Shown here in pieces: positions 30,955-39,202 of a stretch of DNA of 64,000 bases. The position numbers and the translations under genes were made by a program. Position 1 is the first letter of the stretch, and every line of letters starts with the position of its first letter. The notes beneath the pieces were generated by a model. That model searched no databases and was not told the origin of the DNA. It saw only the letters and a program-made list of their open reading frames with translations. Source of the stretch: Bacillota bacterium (GTDB lineage: Bacteria > Bacillota > Bacilli > Paenibacillales > Paenibacillaceae); contig JAEWJS010000010.1 of assembly GCA_023386495.1 (NCBI GenBank), positions 22,758 to 86,757 of the forward strand, in the 5' to 3' direction.

Positions 30955-32247
30955 ATGCAGCGGAGCTGGATTCGCATGACATTGTTCTATCTGGTCGTGA
31001 CGGCACTGTCGGGCGTCTTCATGCGAAGCATGGGCATGAGCTGGGGCAGCGTTCAGCTGCCGGCAGTTCCCTATGCGCATGTGCTGCATGCGCACTCGCA
31101 TCTTGCCCTGCTAGGCTGGGTATATATGGCATTGTTCCTGCTCTTGCTGACGCAGTTCTGCAATCCCGAGGCGCTGCGCAGCAAGCAGGTGCGGTCCATG
31201 TACGGTATCACGCAGGTTACGCTGATCGCGATGTTCGCGGCATTCCTGTTGCAAGGTTACGCGATCCCATCGATTGCGCTGTCTACGTTGCAGATCCTGC
31301 TATCCTACTGGTTCGCCTGGTGGCTGTGGCGGCAGCTGTCGAAGCAGCAGCGGAGCGTCGCGGCAGGCTCGCCTGCGCCGCTGTCGATCCGGATCGCGAA
31401 GGGCAGCCTGCTCTGCTTGACCGCGTCGTCGATCGGCCCATGGACGCTTGCCGTACTCAGCGCGAAGCAGCTGCAAGAATCCCCGCTCTATGATGCGGCC
31501 ATCTACTTCTACCTGCATCTGCAATATAACGGCTGGTTCACGCTGGCGCTGGTCGCAATCCTCGTCCGCATGCTGGAGAAGCGCAACGTGGCGTTACAGC
31601 GCAAGCTCGTAGACGGCTTCTACCGGTTGTACGGATGGTCGCTGCTGCCGGCGTACCTGTTGTCCGTGCTCTGGGCCGTTCCCGGCAGTGGCGGCTTGCT
31701 TGCTGTCGCGGCTGCTGCGGCCGTATGCCAATGGGGCGCCGCTCTGCTCCTGCTCCTTGCGCTGCATCGCGTGCGGACGGCAATCTTCCGCATGTTCACG
31801 GGCTGGTCGCTTCTGCTGTTGCTGCTGGCGCTGGCGATCTTCTTCGTGAAGAGCACGCTGGAGCTGGGACCGGTATTCCCGTCGTTGTCGGCATGGATCT
31901 ACGGCTCGCGAAGCGTCGTCATCGGCTATCTGCACTTGACGCTGCTCGGCTTCGTCAGCCTGTTCTGCCTCGCCTTGTTCCTCGAGCAGGGTTGGATGAA
32001 CGGGAAGAAGCTCAGGACGCGCATCGGTTTAGCGGCCTTCTTGCTCGGCTTCGTTATGAATGAGCTTCTGTTGTTCCTGCAAGGCCTGTACGACCTGTTG
32101 GATCTCGGCATCGTCCGTCAGCTCGAAGGATGGCTGCTGTTGGCGAGCGTAGGCATGGCCGCAGGGCTGATTATCATCTGGTGCATGGGAGGGCGAGCAG
32201 GATGGAAGACGCAATCAAGCACGTCGTCGTTGTCGGCGGCGGAATAA
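30955..32247 (+). CDS. Polytopic membrane protein with HxH motifs, heme-copper oxidase I / NnrS-like
   Basis: About 430 residues and twelve hydrophobic helices. HAHSHLALLGW (about 46) and YLHLTLLGF (near 325) resemble the heme-ligand segments of NorB-like proteins, but a complete active-site His set is not seen. It resembles the protein at 10385-11614 in size and motif order. The start at 30955 is 6 bases behind AAGGTGAT; the GTG at 30949 overlaps the RBS. It follows qNor by 57 bases and overlaps the next gene, so it belongs to the same operon. Possible role in NO reductase assembly or NO handling (inference). Confidence 0.6.
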   Translation: MQRSWIRMTLFYLVVTALSGVFMRSMGMSWGSVQLPAVPYAHVLHAHSHLALLGWVYMALFLLLLTQFCNPEALRSKQVRSMYGITQVTLIAMFAAFLLQGYAIPSIALSTLQILLSYWFAWWLWRQLSKQQRSVAAGSPAPLSIRIAKGSLLCLTASSIGPWTLAVLSAKQLQESPLYDAAIYFYLHLQYNGWFTLALVAILVRMLEKRNVALQRKLVDGFYRLYGWSLLPAYLLSVLWAVPGSGGLLAVAAAAAVCQWGAALLLLLALHRVRTAIFRMFTGWSLLLLLLALAIFFVKSTLELGPVFPSLSAWIYGSRSVVIGYLHLTLLGFVSLFCLALFLEQGWMNGKKLRTRIGLAAFLLGFVMNELLLFLQGLYDLLDLGIVRQLEGWLLLASVGMAAGLIIIWCMGGRAGWKTQSSTSSLSAAE

Positions 32248-33668
32248 CGGGATTATCTGCGGCCTATTATATGAAAAAATACAGCGAGGACCGCGGCATT
32301 CCCATTAAGGTTACGGTCGTCGAGAAGGCGGAGCGCATGGGCGGGAAGATCCGTACGCTTCGCCGCGATGGCTGTGTAATCGAGCAGGGGCCGGATTCGT
32401 TCATGGCGCGCAAGGCTCCGGTGCTGAAGCTGACGAAGGAGCTCGGCCTGATGGACGAGCTGACCGCTACGAATCCGCAGGCGAAGCAGCATTACATTCT
32501 CCATAAGGGCAAGCTCCACCCGATGCCGCTCGGCTTCGTGCTCGGCGTGCCGACTTCGCTTGCGCCGTTCTTGAAGACCGGACTCGTCTCGCCGCTCGGC
32601 AAAGCGAGGGCTGCGCTGGACCTGGTCCTGCCGCGCTCCAAGTCCCGGGAGGACGAGTCGCTCGGCGGATTCATCGAGCGGAGGCTGGGCAAGGAGGTGC
32701 TCCGACAGATTACGGAGCCGCTCTTGGCCGGCATCTATGCCGGCGACACGAGTGCGCTCAGCCTGCACGCAACTTTCCCGCAATTCCGGCAGCTCGAACA
32801 GAAGCATCGCAGCCTCATATTAGGCCTGGCAGCCGGCAAGAAGCAGAAGAGCGGGCCGGCGGGCGGCAGCGACGAACTGCCGGAAATTGCCAAGCGCAGC
32901 TTGTTCCTTACGTACAAGGGAGGATTAAGCACGTTAATTAATCGGCTGCTCGAGCGTCTCGACCGCACGCATCTGATTACGGGCTGCGGTGTCGCGAGCT
33001 TGTCTCGCGAAGCGCGCGGCTATCGCGTAGAGTTGGATAACGGCAGCGTGCTGCAAGCGGATGGCGTGATCCTTGCGACGCCGTCTTATGCGGCAGCATC
33101 GCTATTGCCGGATATCGAGGCGCTGGATTGGGTGAAGCGAGTCCCCTACGTGTCGGTGGCGAATGTCGTCCTCGCCTACCGCAAGGCGGATATCGGGAAG
33201 CCGCTGCAAGGCTCCGGCTTCGTCGTTCCGAGCCGCGAAGGACGCACGATTACGGCTTGCACGTGGATCTCCTCTAAGTGGCTCCATACGGCGCCGGAAG
33301 ATATTGTGTTGCTTCGCGCTTATATCGGCCGCGCCGGCGCGGAGGAGTGGACGAGAATGCCGGACGAGCAGCTGCTGCGGCGCGTACGGCAGGATTTACA
33401 CGAGACGATGGGGCTGCAGGCGGAACCGATTTTCCACGAAGTGACGAGACTCAAGCGGTCGATGCCGCAGTATCCGGTCGGGCATGTGGAGGCGCTGAAG
33501 CGCGTCCGTGCGCAATTGGCCGAGGAGCGACCAGGGATCATGCTGTGCGGCGCGGGCTACGAAGGGGTCGGGATCCCCGATTGCATCGAGCAGGGGAGGA
33601 AGGCGGCGGAGCAGATGGCAGAATTCTGCTCGCAACCGATTCGATTGCCGCGCACGGGTGGGTTATAA
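32202..33668 (+). CDS. hemY: Protoporphyrinogen/coproporphyrinogen oxidase, HemY type
   Basis: A 488-residue FAD enzyme of heme synthesis. The N-terminal dinucleotide motif VVVVGGGITGLSAAYYM (about 8-24) is followed by GGKIRT, GPDSF and the C-terminal GAGYEGVGIPDCIEQGRKAA motif of the family. In Gram-positive bacteria this enzyme makes coproporphyrin III from coproporphyrinogen III. The ATG at 32202 follows GGGAGG and lies 46 bases inside the preceding gene, so it is coupled to the NO reductase operon. Extra heme supply for cytochromes and qNor fits. Another copy may exist with the main hem genes elsewhere. Confidence 0.9.
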   Translation: MEDAIKHVVVVGGGITGLSAAYYMKKYSEDRGIPIKVTVVEKAERMGGKIRTLRRDGCVIEQGPDSFMARKAPVLKLTKELGLMDELTATNPQAKQHYILHKGKLHPMPLGFVLGVPTSLAPFLKTGLVSPLGKARAALDLVLPRSKSREDESLGGFIERRLGKEVLRQITEPLLAGIYAGDTSALSLHATFPQFRQLEQKHRSLILGLAAGKKQKSGPAGGSDELPEIAKRSLFLTYKGGLSTLINRLLERLDRTHLITGCGVASLSREARGYRVELDNGSVLQADGVILATPSYAAASLLPDIEALDWVKRVPYVSVANVVLAYRKADIGKPLQGSGFVVPSREGRTITACTWISSKWLHTAPEDIVLLRAYIGRAGAEEWTRMPDEQLLRRVRQDLHETMGLQAEPIFHEVTRLKRSMPQYPVGHVEALKRVRAQLAEERPGIMLCGAGYEGVGIPDCIEQGRKAAEQMAEFCSQPIRLPRTGGL

Positions 33669-33709
33669 TAGAGGGATTACGAGCATAGCGGAAGAGGTGA
33701 GACGCTGCG

Positions 33710-34702
33710 ATGAGATTCGTGCATAACGAAGGCATCACGGACCCGACCATTAATCTCGCGATCGAGGAGTACATTCTGACCTACCTGTCAGCCGAAGAGG
33801 AGCCCTACTTGCTCTTCTACATCAATGAACCTTCGATCATCATCGGCAAGAATCAGAACACGATCGAAGAGATTAACGCGCCGTACGTCGAGGAGCATGG
33901 CATCCATGTCGTCAGGCGGCTGTCTGGCGGCGGTGCGGTCTATCATGATCTGGGCAACCTGAACTACAGTTTCATTACGAAGAATGACCCGGCCGTCTTC
34001 AACAACTACAAGACGTTCACCGAGCCGGTCATCCGGGCGCTGCACGGACTCGGCGTTCCGGCAGAGCTGACGGGGCGTAACGACATCCAGGCCGGCTCGC
34101 GCAAAATATCCGGCAACGCGCAATTCGCGAGCCGCGGACGGATGTTCAGCCACGGCACGCTGCTGTTCGATTCGAACATGGACGAGGTCGTGAACGCGCT
34201 CAGGGTCAACCCGATGAAGATCGAGTCGAAGGGCGTCAAGTCGGTGCGCAGCCGGGTCGCGAACATTACGGAATTCCTGGATCGTCCGCTGACGATCGAG
34301 CAGTTCAAGCAGGCGATCATCGATGCGATCTATGAGGGGCAGCCGGTCCGGGAGTATAAGCTTTCCTCGGCGGATTGGGAGCGGATCCGGCAGATCAGCG
34401 AAGAGCGCTACCGCAGCTGGGATTGGAATTACGGGCGTTCGCCGCTCTGCAACATGACGCGCACGCAGCGGTTCGAAGGCGTCGGCATCATCGATGCCCG
34501 CTTGCAGATCGAAGAGGGCGCGATGCAGGAAGTGACGTTCTACGGGGATTTTTTCGGAACCGGGGATGTGCAGGAGCTGGCCGGGCTGTTAACCGGCGTA
34601 CCGTATCGGCGGGATGCGATCGAAGCCGCATTGGCCGACGTGGATCTGAAGCGTTACTTCGGCAATCTGGAGCAGGAAGCGTTCGTGTCGCTGCTGGTGT
34701 AA
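33710..34702 (+). CDS. lplJ: Lipoate-protein ligase A
   Basis: A 330-residue enzyme attaching lipoate to dehydrogenase or GcvH proteins using ATP. Motifs seen: RRLSGGGAVYHDLGNLNYSF (about 68-87), RNDI, and GRKISGNAQ-like (SRKISGNAQ), followed by the C-terminal LplA domain. RBS GAAGAGGTGAG precedes the ATG. It is a general metabolic gene lying between the two NO reductase loci; whether it shares the upstream transcript is unclear. Confidence 0.93.
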   Translation: MRFVHNEGITDPTINLAIEEYILTYLSAEEEPYLLFYINEPSIIIGKNQNTIEEINAPYVEEHGIHVVRRLSGGGAVYHDLGNLNYSFITKNDPAVFNNYKTFTEPVIRALHGLGVPAELTGRNDIQAGSRKISGNAQFASRGRMFSHGTLLFDSNMDEVVNALRVNPMKIESKGVKSVRSRVANITEFLDRPLTIEQFKQAIIDAIYEGQPVREYKLSSADWERIRQISEERYRSWDWNYGRSPLCNMTRTQRFEGVGIIDARLQIEEGAMQEVTFYGDFFGTGDVQELAGLLTGVPYRRDAIEAALADVDLKRYFGNLEQEAFVSLLV

Positions 34703-34721
34703 GTCATAACGAATGCAGCAT

Positions 34722-34752
34722 GAAGCCCCCGTTCAACTTGGACGGGGGCTTC
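34722..34752. terminator. Hairpin between convergent lplJ and qNor copy 2
   Basis: GAAGCCCCCGT (34722-34732) pairs with ACGGGGGCTTC (34742-34752). No long T-run; it is placed to end both genes. Confidence 0.7.
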
Positions 34753-34761
34753 GATGTGCAG

Positions 34762-37014
34762 CTATTGCGATCGGAAGGCAGTGCCGCGAATCAGGCCGAT
34801 GACGAACCACGCGATTCCGACGGCGCCGAGCGCGAAGATCGTGTCGCCGGGCACGCGCAGCCAGACGAGGTTCTGCATCACGGTCCCGTGGAGGAACTCC
34901 GCCGAACGTGCGTACCACATGCCGTGCTTCATGCTAGCCAGCGTCTGCAGAATCCCGACTGGCAGCAGGCTCGCGACACCCATCAGCATCAAGCCGATAT
35001 TCAGCGACCAGAACGAGAAGTTCAGCAATTTCGTCTTCCAAGGCTTCTCGCCGGACAGTCCGCGCAAGCAGAACAGCATCAACCCGATGCCGAGCATGCC
35101 GTACACGCCGAACAGCGCGGTATGCGCATGGAGCGCCGTCGTGTTGAGGCCCTGCATGTAGTAGAGCGCGATCGGCGGATTGATCAGGAAGCCGAACAAG
35201 CCTGCGCCGACTAGATTCCAGAACGATACGGACACGAAGAAGTAGATTGGCCACTTATATCGCTCTACCCATGGCTTGGCTCTTCCGTGCCGCAGATTCT
35301 CGTACGCTTCGAAGCCGATGAGCAAGAGCGGCACGACTTCAAGCGCGCTGAAGGACGCGCCGAATGCCAATACGCCGACCGGCGTGCCGGCGAAGTAGAG
35401 GTGGTGGAACGTGCCGATGATGCCGCCGGCCAGGAAGATGACCGTCGCGAACAAGGTAGTCGCCGTAGCGGTAGCCGTCCGAATGAGCCCCATGCGGGAG
35501 AACAGGAACGCGATGACGACCGCCGCGAATACTTCGAAGAATCCTTCGACCCACAGATGTACGACCCACCACCGCCAATAGGTGATAATGGTCAGATGGC
35601 TGTGCGGCCCCCACATCAGGCCCGGAATATAGAAGACGGGGATCGCGACGGAAGCGATCAGGAACAGCGCGAGCAGATGGCGATTCTCGCCCTTCTTGCG
35701 GAACGCGGGCCAGAGCGAACGCGTCATCAGGAAGAACCACAAGAATAGCCCGACCAGGAGCAGAATCTGCCATGCTCTTCCCAGATCGACGTATTCGTAG
35801 CCTTGATGGCCGAAATAGAAGTTGTAGGTCAGGTTGGAGATGTAGCCCTTCACGGCCATCCATTCGCCGACGAGCGACCCGACGACGATGATGAGCAGCG
35901 CGATGAACAAGAAGTTCACGCCGAACCGCTGGTACTTCGGCTCATGGCCGGAGATAGCCGGGCCGATGTAGAGCCCTGTCGCCAGCCAAGCGGTCGCGAT
36001 CCAGAATATCGCCAATTGCTGATGCCAGGTTCTCGTGACCGTGTAAGGGAACCACTCTGCGAGCGGGATGCCGTAGAAGGCGCTACCTTCCACCGCATAG
36101 TGAGCGGTCAATACCCCTAGGCCGATCTGTACGACGACAAGCGCGGTGACCGTCCAGAAGTATTTTCGCGTCGCACGCATGGAAGGGGTAGGCTTCACTT
36201 GCAGCAGCGGATCCTGATTCGGGATCAGCGCGTGGTCATCCTCTTCCTTGTCGCGCTGCACGGCATAGTACCACGCCAACGCACCGACGCCTGCGAGGAG
36301 CAGAATGACGCTCACGATGGACCACATTAACGTATCGCGCGTCGGGACATTGTCGATGAGCGGCTCACCCGGCCAGTTATTCGTGTAGGTGATGTCCGAA
36401 TCGGGCCGATTCGTCGCGGTCGACCACGTGGCCCACCAGAAGAAGGCATTGAGCTTATTGCGGTCGAGCTCGCTGCTGACGGTATTGGCCGGCATGGCGA
36501 TCTTGTCGCGATACTCGGCCAGCGCCGGATCGTCGCCGAACACTTGATGATAGTAAGCGCCGATCGCTTGGAACGCTTGCGCCCGCGCATCGGATACGAG
36601 GATCTCGTCCTTCGCCTCGTCATAAGTGTTCGTCCGGATCTCCCGCTTCAGGGTGGCCTTCAGCGCGGCTTGCTGCTCATCGGTGAGCGCCTCGTACGAC
36701 TGCTGGTGCTGCTCCTGCGCCCACGTCTCGAGCAGCCAATTCAACTCGCGGTGGAGCCAGTCTGCCGTCCAATCCGGCGCGACGTAGGAGCCGTGCCCCC
36801 ACACGCTGCCGAGCTCTTGGCCGCCCATGCGCTGCCAAATGTTCTGCCCTTCCAGAATATCCTGCTTCGTCATGACAACGGCCCCGGATTCCGTGACGAC
36901 GCGTTCCGGAATCGGAGGCTGCTTCTGAATGATCTCTCCGCCGTAGTAGAGCAGCACGGCGAAGGAAGCGATGAATACGAACCCTAGCGCCAACCATAAC
37001 TTGCGATATTGCAT
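34762..37014 (-). CDS. norZ: Quinol-dependent nitric oxide reductase (qNor), copy 2
   Basis: 750 residues, very similar throughout to the copy at 28639-30897. The N-terminus (MQYRKLWLAL), the WGHGSYVAPDWTADWLHREL segment, the FHHLYFAG pair and LHAHTALFGVYG are all kept. Both copies look intact, with no frameshift or missing key residue. The ATG at 37014 follows GGGAGGTACGAGAC. It is on the minus strand and monocistronic, unlike copy 1, which is part of an operon, so regulation probably differs (inference). Confidence 0.95.
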   Translation of the reverse strand: MQYRKLWLALGFVFIASFAVLLYYGGEIIQKQPPIPERVVTESGAVVMTKQDILEGQNIWQRMGGQELGSVWGHGSYVAPDWTADWLHRELNWLLETWAQEQHQQSYEALTDEQQAALKATLKREIRTNTYDEAKDEILVSDARAQAFQAIGAYYHQVFGDDPALAEYRDKIAMPANTVSSELDRNKLNAFFWWATWSTATNRPDSDITYTNNWPGEPLIDNVPTRDTLMWSIVSVILLLAGVGALAWYYAVQRDKEEDDHALIPNQDPLLQVKPTPSMRATRKYFWTVTALVVVQIGLGVLTAHYAVEGSAFYGIPLAEWFPYTVTRTWHQQLAIFWIATAWLATGLYIGPAISGHEPKYQRFGVNFLFIALLIIVVGSLVGEWMAVKGYISNLTYNFYFGHQGYEYVDLGRAWQILLLVGLFLWFFLMTRSLWPAFRKKGENRHLLALFLIASVAIPVFYIPGLMWGPHSHLTIITYWRWWVVHLWVEGFFEVFAAVVIAFLFSRMGLIRTATATATTLFATVIFLAGGIIGTFHHLYFAGTPVGVLAFGASFSALEVVPLLLIGFEAYENLRHGRAKPWVERYKWPIYFFVSVSFWNLVGAGLFGFLINPPIALYYMQGLNTTALHAHTALFGVYGMLGIGLMLFCLRGLSGEKPWKTKLLNFSFWSLNIGLMLMGVASLLPVGILQTLASMKHGMWYARSAEFLHGTVMQNLVWLRVPGDTIFALGAVGIAWFVIGLIRGTAFRSQ

Positions 37015-37082
37015 GTCTCGTACCTCCCGTAATTATGATCGTTTGGTTAGCGTTCCCAAATGATGCGCAAGTATCCGGATCC

Positions 37083-37124
37083 TGTGTGCTGCGTCACGTT
37101 GCGGGCTGCGAGATGTGGTATGAT
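37083..37124 (+). promoter_or_regulatory. Degenerate FNR/CRP-type box and -10 of ferredoxin gene
   Basis: TGTGT-GCTGCG-TCACG (37083-37098) matches 8 of 10 positions. TATGAT (37119-37124) is centred 31 bp away, the same spacing as in the perfect sites. It lies in the divergent region between qNor copy 2 and the ferredoxin gene; no good -10 is seen at that distance on the qNor side. Confidence 0.45.
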
Positions 37125-37146
37125 GATCGGACAGGGAGGGAGTAGC

Positions 37147-37419
37147 GTGGGAATGTATGCGTACGTGGATAAGGATACATGCATCGCGTGCGGGGCTTGC
37201 GGCACGGCCGCGCCGGACGTGTTCGGATACGATGCGGAAGGGCTTGCGGAGAACCAATGGCCGGGGGACGATAATCGCGGCATCGTCGACCTGCCCGAGT
37301 CGCTGCTCGACGATGTGGATGAAGCGCAGCACGGCTGCCCGACGGCATCGATTCAGGTGGATCGCATGCCGTTCAATCGGCCGGCGGCTGTCGGCGAGAA
37401 AGGCGATCGAATGCGATAA
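37147..37419 (+). CDS. fer: Ferredoxin, Bacillus Fer type [4Fe-4S]
   Basis: 90 residues. The AYVDKDTCIACGACG segment provides three Cys of one [4Fe-4S] cluster and the Cys-Pro of HGCPTASIQV supplies the fourth. Length and motif match the single-cluster ferredoxins of Bacillales. The GTG at 37147 lies 7 bases behind GGGAGG (37134-37139); an ATG at 37153 is an alternative. An FNR-like box lies upstream, so it may serve as an electron donor under oxygen limitation (inference). Confidence 0.88.
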   Translation: MGMYAYVDKDTCIACGACGTAAPDVFGYDAEGLAENQWPGDDNRGIVDLPESLLDDVDEAQHGCPTASIQVDRMPFNRPAAVGEKGDRMR

Positions 37420-37526
37420 ATCGCATTCGTATCGCCATCGACTCGAGATTAGTCTATCTGCGGGAACGACCACGATCAGAAACAACAAGCACACGGCCCT
37501 AGGGACGTGTGCTTGTTAGATTACGA

Positions 37527-38018
37527 TTACGATCGCAAGCTCTTGTTCTGAGCAGGCAGCTTGGATCGGAAGGGCAGTTGCAGCTTAACGGCGGATGCGG
37601 CTGCTTGGTCGGCGATCATCAGCAGCGCGACGAGAATCGTTAAGGCGATGAACACCGTGATCGGCGTCGACCACAGCGCTTGCGGCCGATCGAAGAACGG
37701 AATCAAGGCGATGGCCAGAATCGGCGGCGCATTCAGATGGAAGCGTCGAATCAAGACGACGGTGATGATGAACGTTGCAAGAATCGCCGGCAGCTCAGGC
37801 AGCCATAGGAACGCTGCAGATCCGAGCAGGGAGGCGAGTCCAGCGCCTGCCACGAGCAAGATGGAGCGTCTGGCGGTCGGATTGCTCATGATGAGATAAT
37901 AGCTGAATGCACCTAGCGTAGGGAAGAATAGCGGCGCCAGAGGCGCAATATGCAGCGACAGCCAGTAGACAGCCGCAAGGTATAGACTGACAAGGACGAC
38001 CTTCATATAGAGCAGCAT
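37527..38018 (-). CDS. HPP-family-like membrane protein
   Basis: 163 residues with four to five hydrophobic helices. The segment APLFFPTLGAFSYYLIMSNP resembles the HPP-family motif region, but the literal HPP is absent. Some HPP proteins transport nitrite in cyanobacteria and plastids (established for those), which would fit this neighbourhood, but the assignment here is tentative. RBS GGGAGTTC precedes the ATG at 38018; another ATG lies 12 bases downstream. Confidence 0.5.
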   Translation of the reverse strand: MLLYMKVVLVSLYLAAVYWLSLHIAPLAPLFFPTLGAFSYYLIMSNPTARRSILLVAGAGLASLLGSAAFLWLPELPAILATFIITVVLIRRFHLNAPPILAIALIPFFDRPQALWSTPITVFIALTILVALLMIADQAAASAVKLQLPFRSKLPAQNKSLRS

Positions 38019-38134
38019 GTAGAACTCCCATCTCTCGATCTCTCTCTATCCCTAGACTATCTGCATAGGGCCAACAAGATGAAATCATACAATGGTTTCC
38101 ATGTATTCGTCAATACCCTGCGGATAACTAGGGA

Positions 38135-38761
38135 TTAAGAATCTTGCTCCTGACGGCTGCTATAATAGATCAAGCTTCCGATCGTATACACCATGAACAT
38201 TCCTAGAACGGTCAGCACGTAAGGGATGCGGACCGTCATCGTCAGGACGGTAGAGAAGAGCATGAGCACGCCTGTCGCAACCATGACGCGTCCCTGCCAG
38301 CGCGCATAGACGGCATACGCTCGATCAGGCAGCTGGATGAAGCGCATCCGATTCTGCGGCATTCTCGGCAGCAGGTTGCCCAGCGCGATGAAGAGGATCC
38401 CGAATACGAGCGCAGCGAACAGGGATGGAGTGATCGGATAGCCAAGATTGTACGCCAGCGTAAAAAAGTGCAGCGCCGTCAGGACCGCAATGAGTAGCGA
38501 GTTGCTGCTCGTCTGCGTGGCAAGCAGCCGTTGACGCCTGTTCGCATCGCGTTCGTTGCGGATTCTCCACTGCATGAGCAGATGGAGCACCAGAATCAAC
38601 GCCGGAGCGAAGAACGCGCCGTACAGCTTGCCGAAATAGCTGTCGGGCTGATCGGATGTGTTGAAATGCACGGCCATCTGTTCCGGCAGATCGGCGTAGA
38701 AATAGAGGCTGACAAGCACGCATGCCAGTGCGGCTCCAAGCGGCAAATACCATTTGTTCAT
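38135..38761 (-). CDS. SdpI-like DUF1648 membrane protein
   Basis: A protein of about 208 residues with five to six helices; the N-terminal part (YFYADLPEQMAVHFNTSDQPDSYFGK) is the DUF1648 signature found in SdpI immunity proteins. In Bacillus subtilis SdpI protects against the SdpC toxin and titrates the SdpR repressor. Here the upstream gene encodes an SdpR-like ArsR protein, and the ATG at 38761 comes 1 base after its TAA, so the two are coupled. No sdpABC toxin genes are seen, so this is an orphan pair of the common autorepressor type. Confidence 0.75.
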   Translation of the reverse strand: MNKWYLPLGAALACVLVSLYFYADLPEQMAVHFNTSDQPDSYFGKLYGAFFAPALILVLHLLMQWRIRNERDANRRQRLLATQTSSNSLLIAVLTALHFFTLAYNLGYPITPSLFAALVFGILFIALGNLLPRMPQNRMRFIQLPDRAYAVYARWQGRVMVATGVLMLFSTVLTMTVRIPYVLTVLGMFMVYTIGSLIYYSSRQEQDS

Positions 38762-38762
38762 G

Positions 38763-39044
38763 TTAGGTTCCATCCTCTCTAGTTCTGTGTTGGAGATCCA
38801 TCATCCAGCGCATCACGTCTTGGAAGACTGTCGTATGAAGCGAGTAGACGATGTGCTGTCCTCTGCGCTCATCCCATACCAGTCCGGCTTGTTTCAGGAT
38901 GTTCAGATGATTCGAGATGCTCGGCTTCGAGATGTCGAACTGCTCGGCAATCGCGCCTGCTGTCATGTCGCCGTTCTTCAGCAGCTCAAGAATCTGCCGG
39001 CGCGTAGGATCGGCCAGCGCCTTGAACACGTCGTTGACGGGCAT
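38763..39044 (-). CDS. SdpR-like ArsR family autorepressor
   Basis: 93 residues: VFKALADPTRRQILELLKNGDMTAGAIAEQFDISKPSISNHLNILKQAGLVWDERRGQHIVYSL is a textbook ArsR winged helix of the SdpR subclass without metal ligands. The ATG at 39044 is used; an upstream TTG at 39065 overlaps the G-rich RBS. A perfect 16-bp palindrome lies 38 bp upstream and is its likely operator. Confidence 0.85.
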   Translation of the reverse strand: MPVNDVFKALADPTRRQILELLKNGDMTAGAIAEQFDISKPSISNHLNILKQAGLVWDERRGQHIVYSLHTTVFQDVMRWMMDLQHRTREDGT

Positions 39045-39081
39045 CGCAAAGGAACCCCCTCTCAACTTTCCAATTGTATAT

Positions 39082-39097
39082 TTAGATAATTATCTAA
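39082..39097 (-). promoter_or_regulatory. Perfect palindromic operator of the sdpR-like gene
   Basis: TTAGATAATTATCTAA is its own complement over 16 bp, in the promoter region of the sdpR/sdpI-like pair. Confidence 0.65.
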
Positions 39098-39202
39098 CTA
39101 TTGAACATTAAACCGCGATTTCCACCGATTGTCAAGCATGGCATGAACATTTACCGCTTTCCTTCATATGCTGTGAAAAGATAGGCGAATGGAGGGTTCA
39201 GC

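Noticed and set aside
37527..38018. Confident call as nitrite transporter of the HPP family
   Set aside because: The HPP signature itself is missing; only topology and context agree, so it is left as a tentative family resemblance.
38135..39044. Complete Sdp toxin system
   Set aside because: Only SdpI-like and SdpR-like genes are present; no sdpA, sdpB or sdpC in the neighbourhood.
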